Assembly (NCBI GenBank): GCA_001873285.1
Contig: MNYV01000072.1
Span: 1-22,373, forward strand
Length of the DNA: 22,373 nucleotides
Source: Nitrospirae bacterium CG2_30_53_67
Lineage (GTDB): Bacteria; CG2-30-53-67
Direction: 5' to 3'
Part shown: positions 7,751-16,037 of the stretch, in pieces
Layout: each line of letters begins with the position of its first letter
Position numbering within the stretch: position 1 is the stretch's first letter
Program-made: the position numbers and the translations under genes
The notes under the pieces: generated by a model
What the model saw: the letters and a program-made list of their open reading frames with translations, nothing else
Databases searched by the model: none
What the model was told of the DNA's origin: nothing

Positions 7751-8680
7751 TTAGATCTCCTGGATCCATCCCCGGGTAAGGCCGTACTGCTTCAGCAAGG
7801 CCTTGGCCCTGTCATACTCCTCCGGCGTAATCCTGCGGCTGATCACATCCTCCATGTCCGGGGCCTTGTGCGCCGGGAAGTACTGGCTCATCAGGCTGAT
7901 GGACGTCTCGGGCGATACCTTTTTAGAAATAAACCGCAGGACCTTTTCCGTGCCGGCCATATCCAAGGGAAGAACCAGGTGCCGGATCAGAAGCCCCCGC
8001 ACCGCAATCCCGTCTGAATTCAGCCTGAGATCGCCCGCCTGACGGTGCATCTCCAGAATCGCCTTCCGATTCACCTCAGGGTAGTCCGGGACGCCCGAGT
8101 ACTTCATGGAGATCCCGCCGTCTGCATAGCGCATGTCCGGCAGGTAGATGTCCACAACTCCGTTTAGAAGTTTCAGCACATCCAGGGAGTCATATCCGCT
8201 GCTGTTATAAACGATGGGGATTTCAAGACCTGAACGCCGTGCCCTATGCAATCCATCGAGAAGATGAGCGGCCTCATGGGTCGGAGTCACCCAGTTGATG
8301 TTGTGGGCGCCCAGTTCCTGCAGACGGATCATCATTCCTGCCAGTTCTTCCACCTCCGTCTCGACGCCGTGCCCCAACTGACTGATGGGGTAGTTCTGAC
8401 AATAGAGGCAGGAGAGGCTGCAATGCGTAAGAAATAGGGTCCCTGAGCCCCTCCACCCCGAGATCGGGGGTTCCTCGCCATGGTGCAGATTCGAGCTCGA
8501 GATCAAGAGACGATGGTCCGCACCGCAGGCCCCTGCCTCCCCTTCAAGACGTTCGGCGCCGCACTCCCTTGGGCAGAGCCTGCATGACGGCCTCATCAAA
8601 TCGTAGGCGCGCCTCACCCGCTCGGCAAGTTCCTGCTCTGAAAGCTGAAGATATGACGCCCCATGTTCCATGGTCTGCAT
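7751..8680 (-). CDS. PflX-like radical SAM protein (COG1313 type)
   Basis: This 309-residue protein has the radical SAM cluster motif CSLSCLYC (C87, C91, C94; CX3CX2C), which binds the [4Fe-4S] cluster that cleaves S-adenosylmethionine. An N-terminal cysteine group, C33, C36, C40 and C52 (CRLCPREC ... GACG), precedes it. This layout is that of the uncharacterised PflX/PflA-related family. No pyruvate formate-lyase or other glycyl-radical enzyme is in the window, so the substrate is unknown. It lies between carA and carB, subunits of one enzyme that are normally adjacent, and has repeat DNA on both sides (8721-8768 upstream, 7641-7712 downstream). The ATG at 8680 has only a weak ribosome site; the ATG three codons on is an alternative. 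The C-terminus shows no obvious extra domain. Confidence 0.88.
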   Translation of the reverse strand: MQTMEHGASYLQLSEQELAERVRRAYDLMRPSCRLCPRECGAERLEGEAGACGADHRLLISSSNLHHGEEPPISGWRGSGTLFLTHCSLSCLYCQNYPISQLGHGVETEVEELAGMMIRLQELGAHNINWVTPTHEAAHLLDGLHRARRSGLEIPIVYNSSGYDSLDVLKLLNGVVDIYLPDMRYADGGISMKYSGVPDYPEVNRKAILEMHRQAGDLRLNSDGIAVRGLLIRHLVLPLDMAGTEKVLRFISKKVSPETSISLMSQYFPAHKAPDMEDVISRRITPEEYDRAKALLKQYGLTRGWIQEI

Positions 8681-8720
8681 TTTGCCGCCGGATCTTACGT
8701 GGTTTCAAGGGTTCAAATGG

Positions 8721-8768
8721 TTTAATTCAGCGAGAATTCCCCAGTCGGGGAATTCTCGCTGAATTAAA
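8721..8768. repeat. Perfect 22-bp palindrome overlapping the carA 3' end
   Basis: Bases 8721-8742 and 8747-8768 are exact reverse complements with a 4-nt loop (AGTC). On the minus strand the hairpin encodes the last 13 codons and stop of carA. It is followed by CCATTTGAACCC and not by a U run, so it is not a standard intrinsic terminator in the operon direction. A degenerate GGGTTCAA unit abuts it at 8705-8716. It may be a mobile palindromic unit, or a transcript-stability hairpin between carA and the next gene. Confidence 0.85.
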
Positions 8769-9884
8769 CTTTTCCATCATCACGAGAAACCTCTCGAACA
8801 GATATCTCGAGTCGTGAGGACCGGGTGATGACTCCGGATGGTACTGAACCGAAAAGATCGGGAGCCGTTTGTGCCTGAGGCCTTCCACGGTCCGGTCATT
8901 CAAATTGATATGAGTCAATTCCACATCCTGATCCGCCCTCTTTAAAAAATCAATATCCACGGCGAATCCGTGGTTCTGTGCCGTGATCTCAACCTTTTCG
9001 GTCGAGAGATCCATGACCGGCTGGTTCCCTCCGTGATGGCCGAACTTGAGTTTATAGGTCCTGCCGCCCAAGGCAAGGCCTAAGAGCTGGTGCCCCAGAC
9101 AGATGCCGAAGATCGGTTTCTGACCGATCAGTCCCCGGATCGTTTCCACGGCATAGGTGACTGCCTCCGGGTCACCGGGACCGTTGGAGAGAAAAATTCC
9201 GTCCGGATTCATATTGAGAATCTCCCGGGCCGTACACCCTGCAGGGACCACCGTGATCCTGCAGCCGAAGCCCGCAAGGATCCGCAGGATGTTCCTCTTG
9301 ATCCCATAATCAATAGCGACCACCCGGAACCTCTCCGCAGGCGCCTTGGCATACCCTTTGCCCAAAACCCATTCAGCATCATCCCAGGCGTAGGGCGTTT
9401 GGCAGGTGACTTTCCGCACCAGATCCTGCCCGGCCATGGAGGGCCTCGCCGCAGCCCGGCGGACCAGCGAGACCGGATCGAAATCCGTGGTGGAGATGAT
9501 CCCCTGCTGAGCGCCCCGGTCCCGGATATGCCTGGTCAGGGCGCGTGTATCGATCCCGCATATCCCGACGATCCCTTGTTTCTGGAGATATTCGTTCAGC
9601 GAGCAATCGGATCTCCAGTTGCTGGTGATTCCGCTCACCTCCTTGGCCACGAACCCCGAAACATAAGGCCTGCCGGATTCCACGTCTTCGGCATTGATGC
9701 CGTAGTTCCCGATCAAGGGATAGGTCATGGTCACGATCTGACCTTGATAGGAGGGATCGGTAAGGATCTCCTGATACCCCATCATGGAGGTATTAAACAC
9801 AACTTCGCCGCCGTTTTCACCGGCGGCGCCGAATGATTTTCCTTCAAAGACCCGGCCGTCGGCCAAGGCCAAGATTGCTTTCAT
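8727..9884 (-). CDS. carA: Carbamoyl-phosphate synthase small (glutaminase) subunit
   Basis: CarA hydrolyses glutamine and channels ammonia to CarB. The N-terminal half is the CarA-specific domain ([18 protein letters not shown]). The C-terminal half is a class I glutamine amidotransferase with nucleophile C262 in GICLGHQ and the H349/E351 pair in QYHPE. I use the ATG at 9884 (385 residues), with GAGGAG just upstream; the frame runs open to a GTG at 9947, but those 21 residues do not resemble CarA. The normal C-terminus is about FLVMMEK. The last 13 residues ([13 protein letters not shown]) are encoded entirely by the perfect palindrome at 8721-8768, which looks like an addition. It follows pyrC with an 85-nt gap. 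Confidence 0.97.
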   Translation of the reverse strand: MKAILALADGRVFEGKSFGAAGENGGEVVFNTSMMGYQEILTDPSYQGQIVTMTYPLIGNYGINAEDVESGRPYVSGFVAKEVSGITSNWRSDCSLNEYLQKQGIVGICGIDTRALTRHIRDRGAQQGIISTTDFDPVSLVRRAAARPSMAGQDLVRKVTCQTPYAWDDAEWVLGKGYAKAPAERFRVVAIDYGIKRNILRILAGFGCRITVVPAGCTAREILNMNPDGIFLSNGPGDPEAVTYAVETIRGLIGQKPIFGICLGHQLLGLALGGRTYKLKFGHHGGNQPVMDLSTEKVEITAQNHGFAVDIDFLKRADQDVELTHINLNDRTVEGLRHKRLPIFSVQYHPESSPGPHDSRYLFERFLVMMEKFNSARIPRLGNSR

Positions 9885-9962
9885 GTTCTCCTCAGTGAGT
9901 TCGCTCCTCTTTAAGTAGACAGCATACAGGGAAGAACCGAAAAACACCCGTACCGGAAGATC

Positions 9963-9987
9963 TGTCTGTCTACTGTCTACTGTCTAC
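9963..9987. repeat. 7-bp tandem repeat (TGTCTAC x3) spanning the pyrC stop
   Basis: Three perfect copies of TGTCTAC occupy 9967-9987, preceded by a partial TGTC at 9963-9966. A related AGTAGACAG stands at 9914-9922 in the pyrC-carA gap. On the coding strand the unit is GTAGACA; because 7 is not a multiple of 3, it supplies the C-terminal residues VDSRQ and the TAG stop. Gain or loss of one unit would change the PyrC tail and stop position. Confidence 0.85.
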
Positions 9988-11268
9988 TCTCTTCTTCCAC
10001 TCCCCGTCTTCATAGACCACCTTGCCGGAGACCAGGGTACAGACGGCCTTGCCTTTGAGTTCCCACCCGTTGAAGGGGGTGTTCCGGCTCCTGGAACGGA
10101 ACCTATCGGTATCCACGTTGAAGGCCGCGTCCGGATGGATCAGAGTCACGTTGGCCGGAGCGCCCTCGCTCAAATCCCAGTTTCGGAGCCCGAGGATACG
10201 GGCCGGGCCGGCTGACATCCGTTCCACGAGCTGTGAAGGCGTGAGAATCCCATCATGGACCAGACGGAGCAAGAGGGGAAGGGACGTCTCCAGGCCGATC
10301 ATGCCGAAGGCCGCGTTTTCAAACTCGGTCTCCTTCTCCGCAATGTTGTGAGGCGCATGGTCCGAGGCCACGGCATCGATAGTGCCGTCAACCAGCCCCT
10401 CGATCAAGGCCTCCCGGTCCGATTGGGACCGGAGCGGCGGGTTCACCTTCAGGTTCGTATCGTACGCCGTCAGGGCCTCATGGGACAGGGTCAGATGATG
10501 CGGGGTCACCTCGGCCGTCACCCGTACCCCAAGCCTCTTCGCGTTCCGTATCCTTTCCACGGATCCCCTGCTGCTGACGTGCGCGATGTGAAGGGCGGCG
10601 CCGGTGAGAGTCGAGAGGAGGATATCCCGCTCCACCATGATTTCTTCGGAAACCGACGGAATCCCTGGAAGGCCGAGCCTTGTTGCGACCTCTCCCTCAT
10701 GCATCACGCCATTTGCGCTGAGGTTCAGATCCTCGCAGTGGGAGATCACCGGCAGTCCGAAGGTCTTGGCATATTCCATGCCCCGGCGCATCAATTCGGC
10801 ATTCATCACCGGTTTCCCGTCATCGCTCAGGGCTGCGATACCTCTCTCGGCCATGTCTCCGATCTCGGCCAGGGTCTCCCCTTTCTGCCCGCGGCTTAAG
10901 GCGCCTACCGGGAAAACATGCACCAATGCGGACTTCCTGGCCTGGGTCATGATGAAATCCGTAACCGATCCCGTGTCGTTGACCGGGTCTGTGTTGGCCA
11001 TGCAGGCTATGGCGGCAAATCCCCCCGCCGCCGCGGCCGAAGATCCGGTCTCGATGGTCTCCTTGTATTCGAAGCCGGGTTCACGCAAATGAACATGGAT
11101 ATCGATCAGCCCCGGCGTCACCCATAATCCTGAGGCGTCAATGACCCTCTCCCCCGAAAGCCCCTTGCCTCTTTGGATGATGCGCCCTTTTTCGATCCTG
11201 AGGTCCATGACCTTGTCAACCCGGTTCACCGGGTCAATCACCCTTCCGCCCTTAATAACCAGACTCAC
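9970..11268 (-). CDS. pyrC: Dihydroorotase
   Basis: This zinc amidohydrolase cyclises carbamoyl aspartate to dihydroorotate. The 432-residue sequence is of the long bacterial (type I) class, with metal ligands in [10 protein letters not shown] (H58, H60), H177 in SHCED, H230 in HIAHVS and the catalytic D303 in SDHAPH. DDGKP near 149-153 is the metal-bridging segment of this class. It starts with GTG at 11268, overlapping the pyrB TGA by 4 nt (GTGA), which implies coupled translation. The final residues come from the 7-bp repeat at 9963-9987 and lie outside the conserved fold. In several bacteria the long class associates with aspartate transcarbamoylase, encoded here immediately upstream, but association is not shown. 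Confidence 0.96.
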   Translation of the reverse strand: MSLVIKGGRVIDPVNRVDKVMDLRIEKGRIIQRGKGLSGERVIDASGLWVTPGLIDIHVHLREPGFEYKETIETGSSAAAAGGFAAIACMANTDPVNDTGSVTDFIMTQARKSALVHVFPVGALSRGQKGETLAEIGDMAERGIAALSDDGKPVMNAELMRRGMEYAKTFGLPVISHCEDLNLSANGVMHEGEVATRLGLPGIPSVSEEIMVERDILLSTLTGAALHIAHVSSRGSVERIRNAKRLGVRVTAEVTPHHLTLSHEALTAYDTNLKVNPPLRSQSDREALIEGLVDGTIDAVASDHAPHNIAEKETEFENAAFGMIGLETSLPLLLRLVHDGILTPSQLVERMSAGPARILGLRNWDLSEGAPANVTLIHPDAAFNVDTDRFRSRSRNTPFNGWELKGKAVCTLVSGKVVYEDGEWKKRVDSRQ

Positions 11269-12191
11269 CGCGCCGCCCCCGAATAGAGAAAAAGAATGGC
11301 CATACGTACTGCAACCCCGTTGGTGACCTGATTGAGAATGATCGAATACGGCCCGTCCGCCACATCCGGGGCGATCTCCACACCCCGGTTGATGGGCCCA
11401 GGATGCATGATCAGGACGTCCTTCTTGGCGCCCTTGAGACGGGCCAGGTTCAGCCCGAAGAAACGGGCATATTCGCGAATCGAGGGAAAGAGGTTCCTCC
11501 CCTGCCTTTCCTGCTGGATTCGAAGCATCATCACCACATCCGCCCCTTCAATGGCCTCGTCTATCTGATAGGTGACATCCACTCCCAGCGTTTCCACTCC
11601 GAGGGGAATCATGGTGGCCGGTCCGGCGATCCTCACATGGGCGCCCATCTTATTGAGCGCCAGAATATTGGAACGCGCCACCCGGCTGTGCGCAATGTCT
11701 CCAATGATGGCCACCGTCAGGCCCTCAATCCGTTTTGTTTTCTCCCGGATGGAGAAAAGGTCGAGCAGCGCCTGCGTAGGGTGCTCGTGCGCGCCGTCGC
11801 CCGCGTTGACTACCGAGCACTTGAGCACTCTGGAAAGAAAATGAGCGGCGCCCGCCTTGGAATGCCGGACCACCAGGATATCCGTGTTCATGGCCTCGAT
11901 ATTACAGGACGTGTCCTTGAGGCTCTCTCCTTTAAGCATGCTGCTGTCGGATGCCGAGATGTTGATGACATCGGCCGAGAGTCTCTTCCCGGCGAGTTCA
12001 AAGGATGTCCGCGTCCGGGTCGAGGGTTCCAGAAAGAGGTTCACCACCGTGACCCCCCGAAGGGCGGGAACCTTCTTGATCTCCCTTCGGGATACGTCCT
12101 TGAACGACTCAGCGGTATCGAGAACGGCCTCGATTTCCTCCCGGCTCAAATCTTCGATTCCAAGGAGATCTTTGCGTTTTCCCCAGGCCAT
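11265..12191 (-). CDS. pyrB: Aspartate carbamoyltransferase catalytic subunit
   Basis: This transfers the carbamoyl group to aspartate, the committed step of pyrimidine synthesis. At 308 residues it matches the catalytic chain. It contains the carbamoyl-phosphate loop STRTR (57-61), K87 in the SMLKGES loop, and HPTQALLD at 137-144. No pyrI regulatory chain follows; pyrC overlaps directly, so this looks like the pyrB-pyrC arrangement in which control comes from PyrR. The ATG at 12191 lacks a Shine-Dalgarno: the 40 nt between pyrR and pyrB are almost pure A/T. Such unstructured AU-rich leaders can still initiate efficiently. Confidence 0.97.
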   Translation of the reverse strand: MAWGKRKDLLGIEDLSREEIEAVLDTAESFKDVSRREIKKVPALRGVTVVNLFLEPSTRTRTSFELAGKRLSADVINISASDSSMLKGESLKDTSCNIEAMNTDILVVRHSKAGAAHFLSRVLKCSVVNAGDGAHEHPTQALLDLFSIREKTKRIEGLTVAIIGDIAHSRVARSNILALNKMGAHVRIAGPATMIPLGVETLGVDVTYQIDEAIEGADVVMMLRIQQERQGRNLFPSIREYARFFGLNLARLKGAKKDVLIMHPGPINRGVEIAPDVADGPYSIILNQVTNGVAVRMAILFLYSGAAR

Positions 12192-12231
12192 AATTTTAAT
12201 TAAAAAATCAAAAATGAAATAATAAAAATAT

Positions 12232-12792
12232 CTATGGGATCTCCCGAAGGATCACCCCGTCCTCATCCCCGTCCTCGGAGAAGCGGACCCGGATGGTCTG
12301 ATCGTTTTTTGTCGGCACATATCTTCCTGTATAATTGGCCCGGATCGGAAGCTCCCGGAACCCACGGTCCACCAGAACGGCAAGTTGAATCATCCTGGCC
12401 CGGCCCATATCCATGATGCCGTCCATGGCGGCCCGGATCGTCCTTCCCGTAAAAAGAACATCATCCACAAGGATGATATTCCGGTCCTCAACCGCCCCCG
12501 GTATTTCCGTTCGCAAAAGACTGGGCTGATCAAGCCTGGACCGCAGGTCGTCACGGTACAGGGTGATATCGAGTATCCCCACGGGAACCCTGACACCGCA
12601 TTTCTCGAAGATTTTTTCAGCAATCCTGCGGGCCAGGTGGGCGCCGCGGCTCCGGATCCCCACAAGCGTAATTTCGGAGAGGTCCTGATTCTTGTCGAGG
12701 ATATCCGCTGCCAGCCGTCCGATCAGGCCTGCCATTTCCTCCCGGTTGATGATCCGGACCTCGACGGTATCGGTTTTTTGTTTTCTGGTCAT
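12232..12792 (-). CDS. pyrR: PyrR, pyrimidine operon attenuator / uracil phosphoribosyltransferase
   Basis: PyrR binds the 5' leader of pyr mRNA when UMP or UTP is high and promotes premature termination; the fold is a type I phosphoribosyltransferase and many members also have weak uracil phosphoribosyltransferase activity. The 186-residue sequence has the PRPP motif [13 protein letters not shown] (about 105-117), the SRG loop at 48-50, and the PyrR-typical DITLYRDD (75-82). It is the first gene after the leader holding a matching attenuator (12807-12854), so it would control its own expression with the rest of the operon. GGAG sits just upstream of the ATG at 12792. Confidence 0.96.
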   Translation of the reverse strand: MTRKQKTDTVEVRIINREEMAGLIGRLAADILDKNQDLSEITLVGIRSRGAHLARRIAEKIFEKCGVRVPVGILDITLYRDDLRSRLDQPSLLRTEIPGAVEDRNIILVDDVLFTGRTIRAAMDGIMDMGRARMIQLAVLVDRGFRELPIRANYTGRYVPTKNDQTIRVRFSEDGDEDGVILREIP

Positions 12793-12806
12793 AATCTCCG
12801 GGTCAT

Positions 12807-12841
12807 AAAAAAGGCCTCCTGCTCAATCAGCAAGAAGGCCT
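12807..12841 (-). terminator. Intrinsic terminator in the pyr operon leader (attenuator)
   Basis: On the minus strand AGGCCT-CTTGCT pairs with AGCAGG-AGGCCT around a 5-nt loop, with one bulged T and one G-U pair, and six U residues follow directly (12807-12812). It ends about 15 nt before the pyrR ATG, upstream of the whole operon. A strong terminator here makes sense only as an attenuator. Its 5' arm abuts the PyrR-box-like sequence at 12837-12854. Confidence 0.85.
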
Positions 12842-12854
12842 CTCAAGGACCCCG
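12837..12854 (-). promoter_or_regulatory. Probable PyrR-binding sequence in the leader RNA
   Basis: The leader RNA reads GGGGUCCUUGAGAGGCC immediately before and into the terminator stem. PyrR-binding loops in Bacillus follow roughly ARUCCNGNGAGGYU; this matches UCC and GAGG with one additional base between them. Its position, overlapping the 5' arm of an intrinsic terminator in front of pyrR itself, supports the role. Antiterminator pairing with upstream leader sequence was not resolved by eye. Confidence 0.65.
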
Positions 12855-12915
12855 CTTTCTTTCACGGTGAACTCAATCATCTGCGTCCTATCGCCCTTTT
12901 CCTAAGTTTTCTGAC

Positions 12916-12943
12916 ACTATAACATATTCATACACCTTGTCAA
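12916..12943 (-). promoter_or_regulatory. Sigma-70 promoter of the pyr operon
   Basis: TTGACA (12938-12943) and TATAGT (12916-12921) are separated by 16 bp on the minus strand. Predicted transcription would begin near 12908, giving a leader of about 115 nt that contains the PyrR-type attenuator. It lies in the 189-nt gap between the response-regulator stop and pyrR, so the pyr operon can start independently of the genes upstream. Confidence 0.75.
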
Positions 12944-12981
12944 GTCATTTAACGAATCAAAGAATGATCCGGCAAGTATAG

Positions 12982-14358
12982 TTATCTCTCTTTCTCCAGA
13001 TTATAATCCTTGATCTTGGTGAGAAGGGTCTTGTAGCTGACTTTGAGCTGTTCTGCGGCCCTGGTCTTGTTCCAGTCGTTTTCCTTGAGAACGGACAGCA
13101 TCATCTCTCGCTCAGCCCTGGCGGCGGCCCGTGCAGCCACTTCCTGAAGTCCTTGCCCTGCAAGGAAATCTCGTGGCAGGCTTTCCGCAGGATGGACGGT
13201 TGAAATCCCCATGTCCTGTGACCCAATCCGGTTGCCGGCGCAGAGGATGGCCCCGCGCTCGATACAGTTTTCCAGTTCACGCACGTTCCCTTTCCAGACC
13301 TGGTTCTGCATCAAGGCAAGGGTCTCTTCTTCAATATGCAGGCCTTTTCTGTTCAGCTCCTTTTCGTATTTCTTCAGGAGGTGATCTACCAGAAGAGGAA
13401 TGTCTTCCCTTCGCTCCCTGAGCGGTGGGATGGTGACGGGGACCACACTGATACGGTAGTAGAGGTCCTCCCGGAACAGGCCCTGACGTATGAGATCCTC
13501 AAAATTGTTGTTGGAGGCGGAGATGATACGCACGTCGATCTGAATGGTCTTGGTCCCGCCGAGCCGCTGGAAGGACTTCTCCTGAAGCACCCGCAGGAGT
13601 TTCACTTGCAGGGGGGGAGGAAGCTCCCCGATCTCGTCTAAGAAAAGCGTCCCGGTATGGGCCAGCTCGAAGTATCCGATCTTGCGCCGGTCTGCCCCGG
13701 TAAAGGCCCCCCGTTCATAACCAAAAAGCTCACTCTCCAGAAGTTCCGACGGGATGGCCGCGCAGTTGATTGCAATGAAATTAGACCTCGCCCTGTCGCT
13801 CAACTGATGAATCGACCGTGCAAAAAGTTCCTTCCCGGTCCCGCTTTCCCCCAGGAGGAGCACGGTGCTGTCGGTTGCCGCCACCTTCCGGATCTTGGCC
13901 GCTACCTCCAGAATGACCTGGCTTTTCCCGACAATCTCCGGCATCCCGTATTTTTTAGAAAGAGTCTCCTTTAAAACCATGTTCTCCCTGGCGATCTTCC
14001 GCGCCTCCAGTGCCCGTTTGATCAGGATCAGGAGATGTTCGGTGTCAAAAGGTTTGGTGATGAAATCCATGGCGCCGAGTTTCATGGCCTCGACAGCGCG
14101 CTCAACGGTCCCGTAGGCGGTCATGATGATGAGATCCACAAGGGCGCCCTCTTCCTTGACAGCGCGAAGGAGGTCGATCCCATCCATCTCCGGCATCTGA
14201 AGATCGGTCAGGATCAGGTCCACCCAGTTGCTGCGAAAGATATCCATGGCCTCCCTGCCGTCCTTGGCCTCAAGCACATGGTACCCTTCGGCATGGAGGG
14301 TCTGGTTCAGCATCCGCCGCATGCTCGCCTTGTCTTCCACAAGAAGAATATGGTCCAA
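12982..14358 (-). CDS. NtrC-family sigma-54-dependent response regulator (PilR-like by context)
   Basis: This 458-residue activator has the standard three parts. The receiver domain (1-120) has phosphoacceptor D52 in TDLQMPEMDG and K102 in TKPFD. The AAA+ domain (about 140-370) has Walker A GESGTGKE (170-177), the sigma-54 contact loop GAFTGA (217-222) and Walker B LFLDEIGE (238-245). A Fis-type helix-turn-helix closes the protein (NDWNKTRAAEQLKVSYKTLL). It should activate sigma-54 promoters when phosphorylated by the kinase encoded upstream. The start is TTG at 14358, after AGAGGGA; no closer ATG preserves the receiver's first strand. Proximity to the prepilin peptidase suggests type IV pilus control, but NtrC-class regulators cannot be told apart by domains alone. 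Confidence 0.9.
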   Translation of the reverse strand: MDHILLVEDKASMRRMLNQTLHAEGYHVLEAKDGREAMDIFRSNWVDLILTDLQMPEMDGIDLLRAVKEEGALVDLIIMTAYGTVERAVEAMKLGAMDFITKPFDTEHLLILIKRALEARKIARENMVLKETLSKKYGMPEIVGKSQVILEVAAKIRKVAATDSTVLLLGESGTGKELFARSIHQLSDRARSNFIAINCAAIPSELLESELFGYERGAFTGADRRKIGYFELAHTGTLFLDEIGELPPPLQVKLLRVLQEKSFQRLGGTKTIQIDVRIISASNNNFEDLIRQGLFREDLYYRISVVPVTIPPLRERREDIPLLVDHLLKKYEKELNRKGLHIEEETLALMQNQVWKGNVRELENCIERGAILCAGNRIGSQDMGISTVHPAESLPRDFLAGQGLQEVAARAAARAEREMMLSVLKENDWNKTRAAEQLKVSYKTLLTKIKDYNLEKER

Positions 14359-14436
14359 AAGATTCCCTCTCTTGCTTTATTCTCGGTTCTTATCCTCTAC
14401 GAGCCATCGGCCATATAGTGGGTAAGAAGGGTCCGA

Positions 14437-14667
14437 GGATTCCAGGGTTCAAGGGTTCAAGTGAAATACTTAAACACAAACAAAATCTCCAGAGAAAAAC
14501 ACTGGATCCCTTGACCCCTGATGTTTTTAGCACTTCACCCCGTTAGAGGACAACCTCTAACGGGGTTCACTCGACCCCTTGAACCCTGGGACCCTCAAAC
14601 CCTTAAGTCTTTGAAAAGCACTTCACTTGACCCCTGGAATCCTTGACCCCTTGACCCCTGATGTTTT
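14437..14667. repeat. Degenerate repeat-filled spacer between kinase and regulator genes
   Basis: The 347-nt gap 14359-14705 has no gene but holds much repeat sequence. AGGGTTCAAGGGTTCAAG (14444-14461) belongs to the carB-upstream 8-mer family. CCCTTGACCCCTGATGTTTT occurs twice (14508-14527 and 14648-14667), and AGCACTTCAC occurs twice (14529-14538 and 14618-14627). The left flank GATTCCAGGGTTCAAG reappears inverted near 14623-14643, with a gap. In the middle lies a perfect 13-bp hairpin (14537-14549/14554-14566, loop ACAA) with no U run on either side. I find no promoter I would defend in this gap. Confidence 0.8.
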
Positions 14668-14705
14668 CACCCTCTTTTGGAGATGAACCTTATCTTATTA
14701 CTCTC

Positions 14706-16037
14706 TTACGCTTGAGCGCTATGAATCGGAAGGGAGACGATCACCAGGGTCCCCTCCCCTTCTTCGCTCTTGATGGTGAGCGACCCCTGATGGGACAGGA
14801 TGGTCTTCTGCGTGATGGCCAGTCCCAGGCCCGTCCCTTCGCGCTTCGTGGTAAAAAACGGCTCAAAAATCTTCTTATGGTTTTCCTTGGAGATCCCGCA
14901 TCCGTTGTCATGAATCCAGATCTCCATCCGGCCGGCAATCCGTTTTTCCTGGATCTTGATTTTCCCCTCTCTGCCTACGGCCTCCAAGGCATTCTTAATC
15001 AGGTTGGTCAGGGCCTGCCGGATCAGTGTATGATCCGCATACACGGGAAAAGAATCTTCAAATAAGGTCTCAACCTTGCCCCCGCTCTTTTTGATCTCTT
15101 CGGACAGCACGTCCAGGGATTCCTTGACCAGATCCCCGAGACGGCATTCTTCCCTGTTCAGCTCGACCGGACGGGCAAAATTGAGAAAATCCGTCAGCAT
15201 GGCGTCAAAGCTCTTCACCTCTGCCATGATCCCTTCCACCGACTCCTTGAGGAGATCGTTATGAACAGCCTGGCGTTCCACCAGCCGTGCATACCCCAGG
15301 ATGGCGCCTAGGGAATTCCGGAACTCGTGGGCGATGCCCGCCGACATCTTCCCCAGGTCCGCCAGGCGGTTCTTCAACTCCACTTGGCGCTGGAGTTCCT
15401 TGACTTCGGTCAGGTCCGTAAAAACGAGCGTTATGCCGATCATCTCCCCATCATCCCCCTTGAGCGGGGAGGCGTTCACTCCGAGCCATCTCCGCTCGCC
15501 GTCCTGCAGGGTGAAGGGAATCTCCTCTCTCAGGATCTTGCGGCGATCCTCAAGGACTTTTTTCAGGATCTCCTTCAACTGATCCGATCCTTCCATGACC
15601 ACCTCAAAGGACTTGCCTATGGAATCAACGTCCCTGGGCCAGCCCAGGATCTCGGCCGCGGCCAGATTCATAGACGTCAGATCCCCTTTACAGTCGAAGG
15701 CGATCACGCCGCTCACCATGCTCTCCAGGATGCACTGGTTGTAACGTTCCATCTGCCGGATACGTTCCTCTGCCTCCTGGTGCATCTGGATCAGCTCATG
15801 CTTTTTCTCGGATATCTCCTTAAGCGTCTTCTGAAAGGTGTTGAAAACGAAGGCCATGTCCCTGCTGCCGCCGCCGGAAGACTTCCCGGACTCCATCACC
15901 CCATCCGGATTAAACGCCTCTTTAACACCCTGCCGGATTTTGCGCAGCCCGTAGATGACGAGAAGAAAGATGAAAAGTGTCAGGGCGATCAGCCACAAGG
16001 CGGCCCTGAACAGGTCCGGCTGATTCAAGGATTCCAT
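14706..16037 (-). CDS. Membrane-anchored PAS-domain sensor histidine kinase
   Basis: The 443-residue kinase has one N-terminal membrane helix (about 12-31), a short coiled coil (75-100), a PAS domain (about 100-212), then a HisKA-type dimerisation domain with phosphoacceptor H237 in GIAHEFRNSLGAILGY. The ATPase domain follows with N box NLIKNALEA (345-353), DNGCGIS (377-383), FEPFFTTK (391-398) and GTGLGLA (401-407). There is no sizeable extracytoplasmic loop, so the signal is probably sensed in the membrane or cytoplasm through PAS. HEFRN with one membrane helix is of the NtrB/AtoS style, distinct from the multi-helix PilS of Pseudomonas. Its ATG lies inside the end of the prepilin peptidase gene (13-nt overlap). 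The NtrC-type regulator downstream is the likely partner. Confidence 0.9.
   Translation of the reverse strand: MESLNQPDLFRAALWLIALTLFIFLLVIYGLRKIRQGVKEAFNPDGVMESGKSSGGGSRDMAFVFNTFQKTLKEISEKKHELIQMHQEAEERIRQMERYNQCILESMVSGVIAFDCKGDLTSMNLAAAEILGWPRDVDSIGKSFEVVMEGSDQLKEILKKVLEDRRKILREEIPFTLQDGERRWLGVNASPLKGDDGEMIGITLVFTDLTEVKELQRQVELKNRLADLGKMSAGIAHEFRNSLGAILGYARLVERQAVHNDLLKESVEGIMAEVKSFDAMLTDFLNFARPVELNREECRLGDLVKESLDVLSEEIKKSGGKVETLFEDSFPVYADHTLIRQALTNLIKNALEAVGREGKIKIQEKRIAGRMEIWIHDNGCGISKENHKKIFEPFFTTKREGTGLGLAITQKTILSHQGSLTIKSEEGEGTLVIVSLPIHSAQA

Noticed and set aside
9885-9947. Upstream GTG start for carA
   Set aside because: The added residues do not match CarA, and the ATG at 9884 has a good GAGGAG site.
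14537-14566. Terminator between kinase and regulator
   Set aside because: The hairpin is perfect, but no U run follows on either strand, so termination is not supported.
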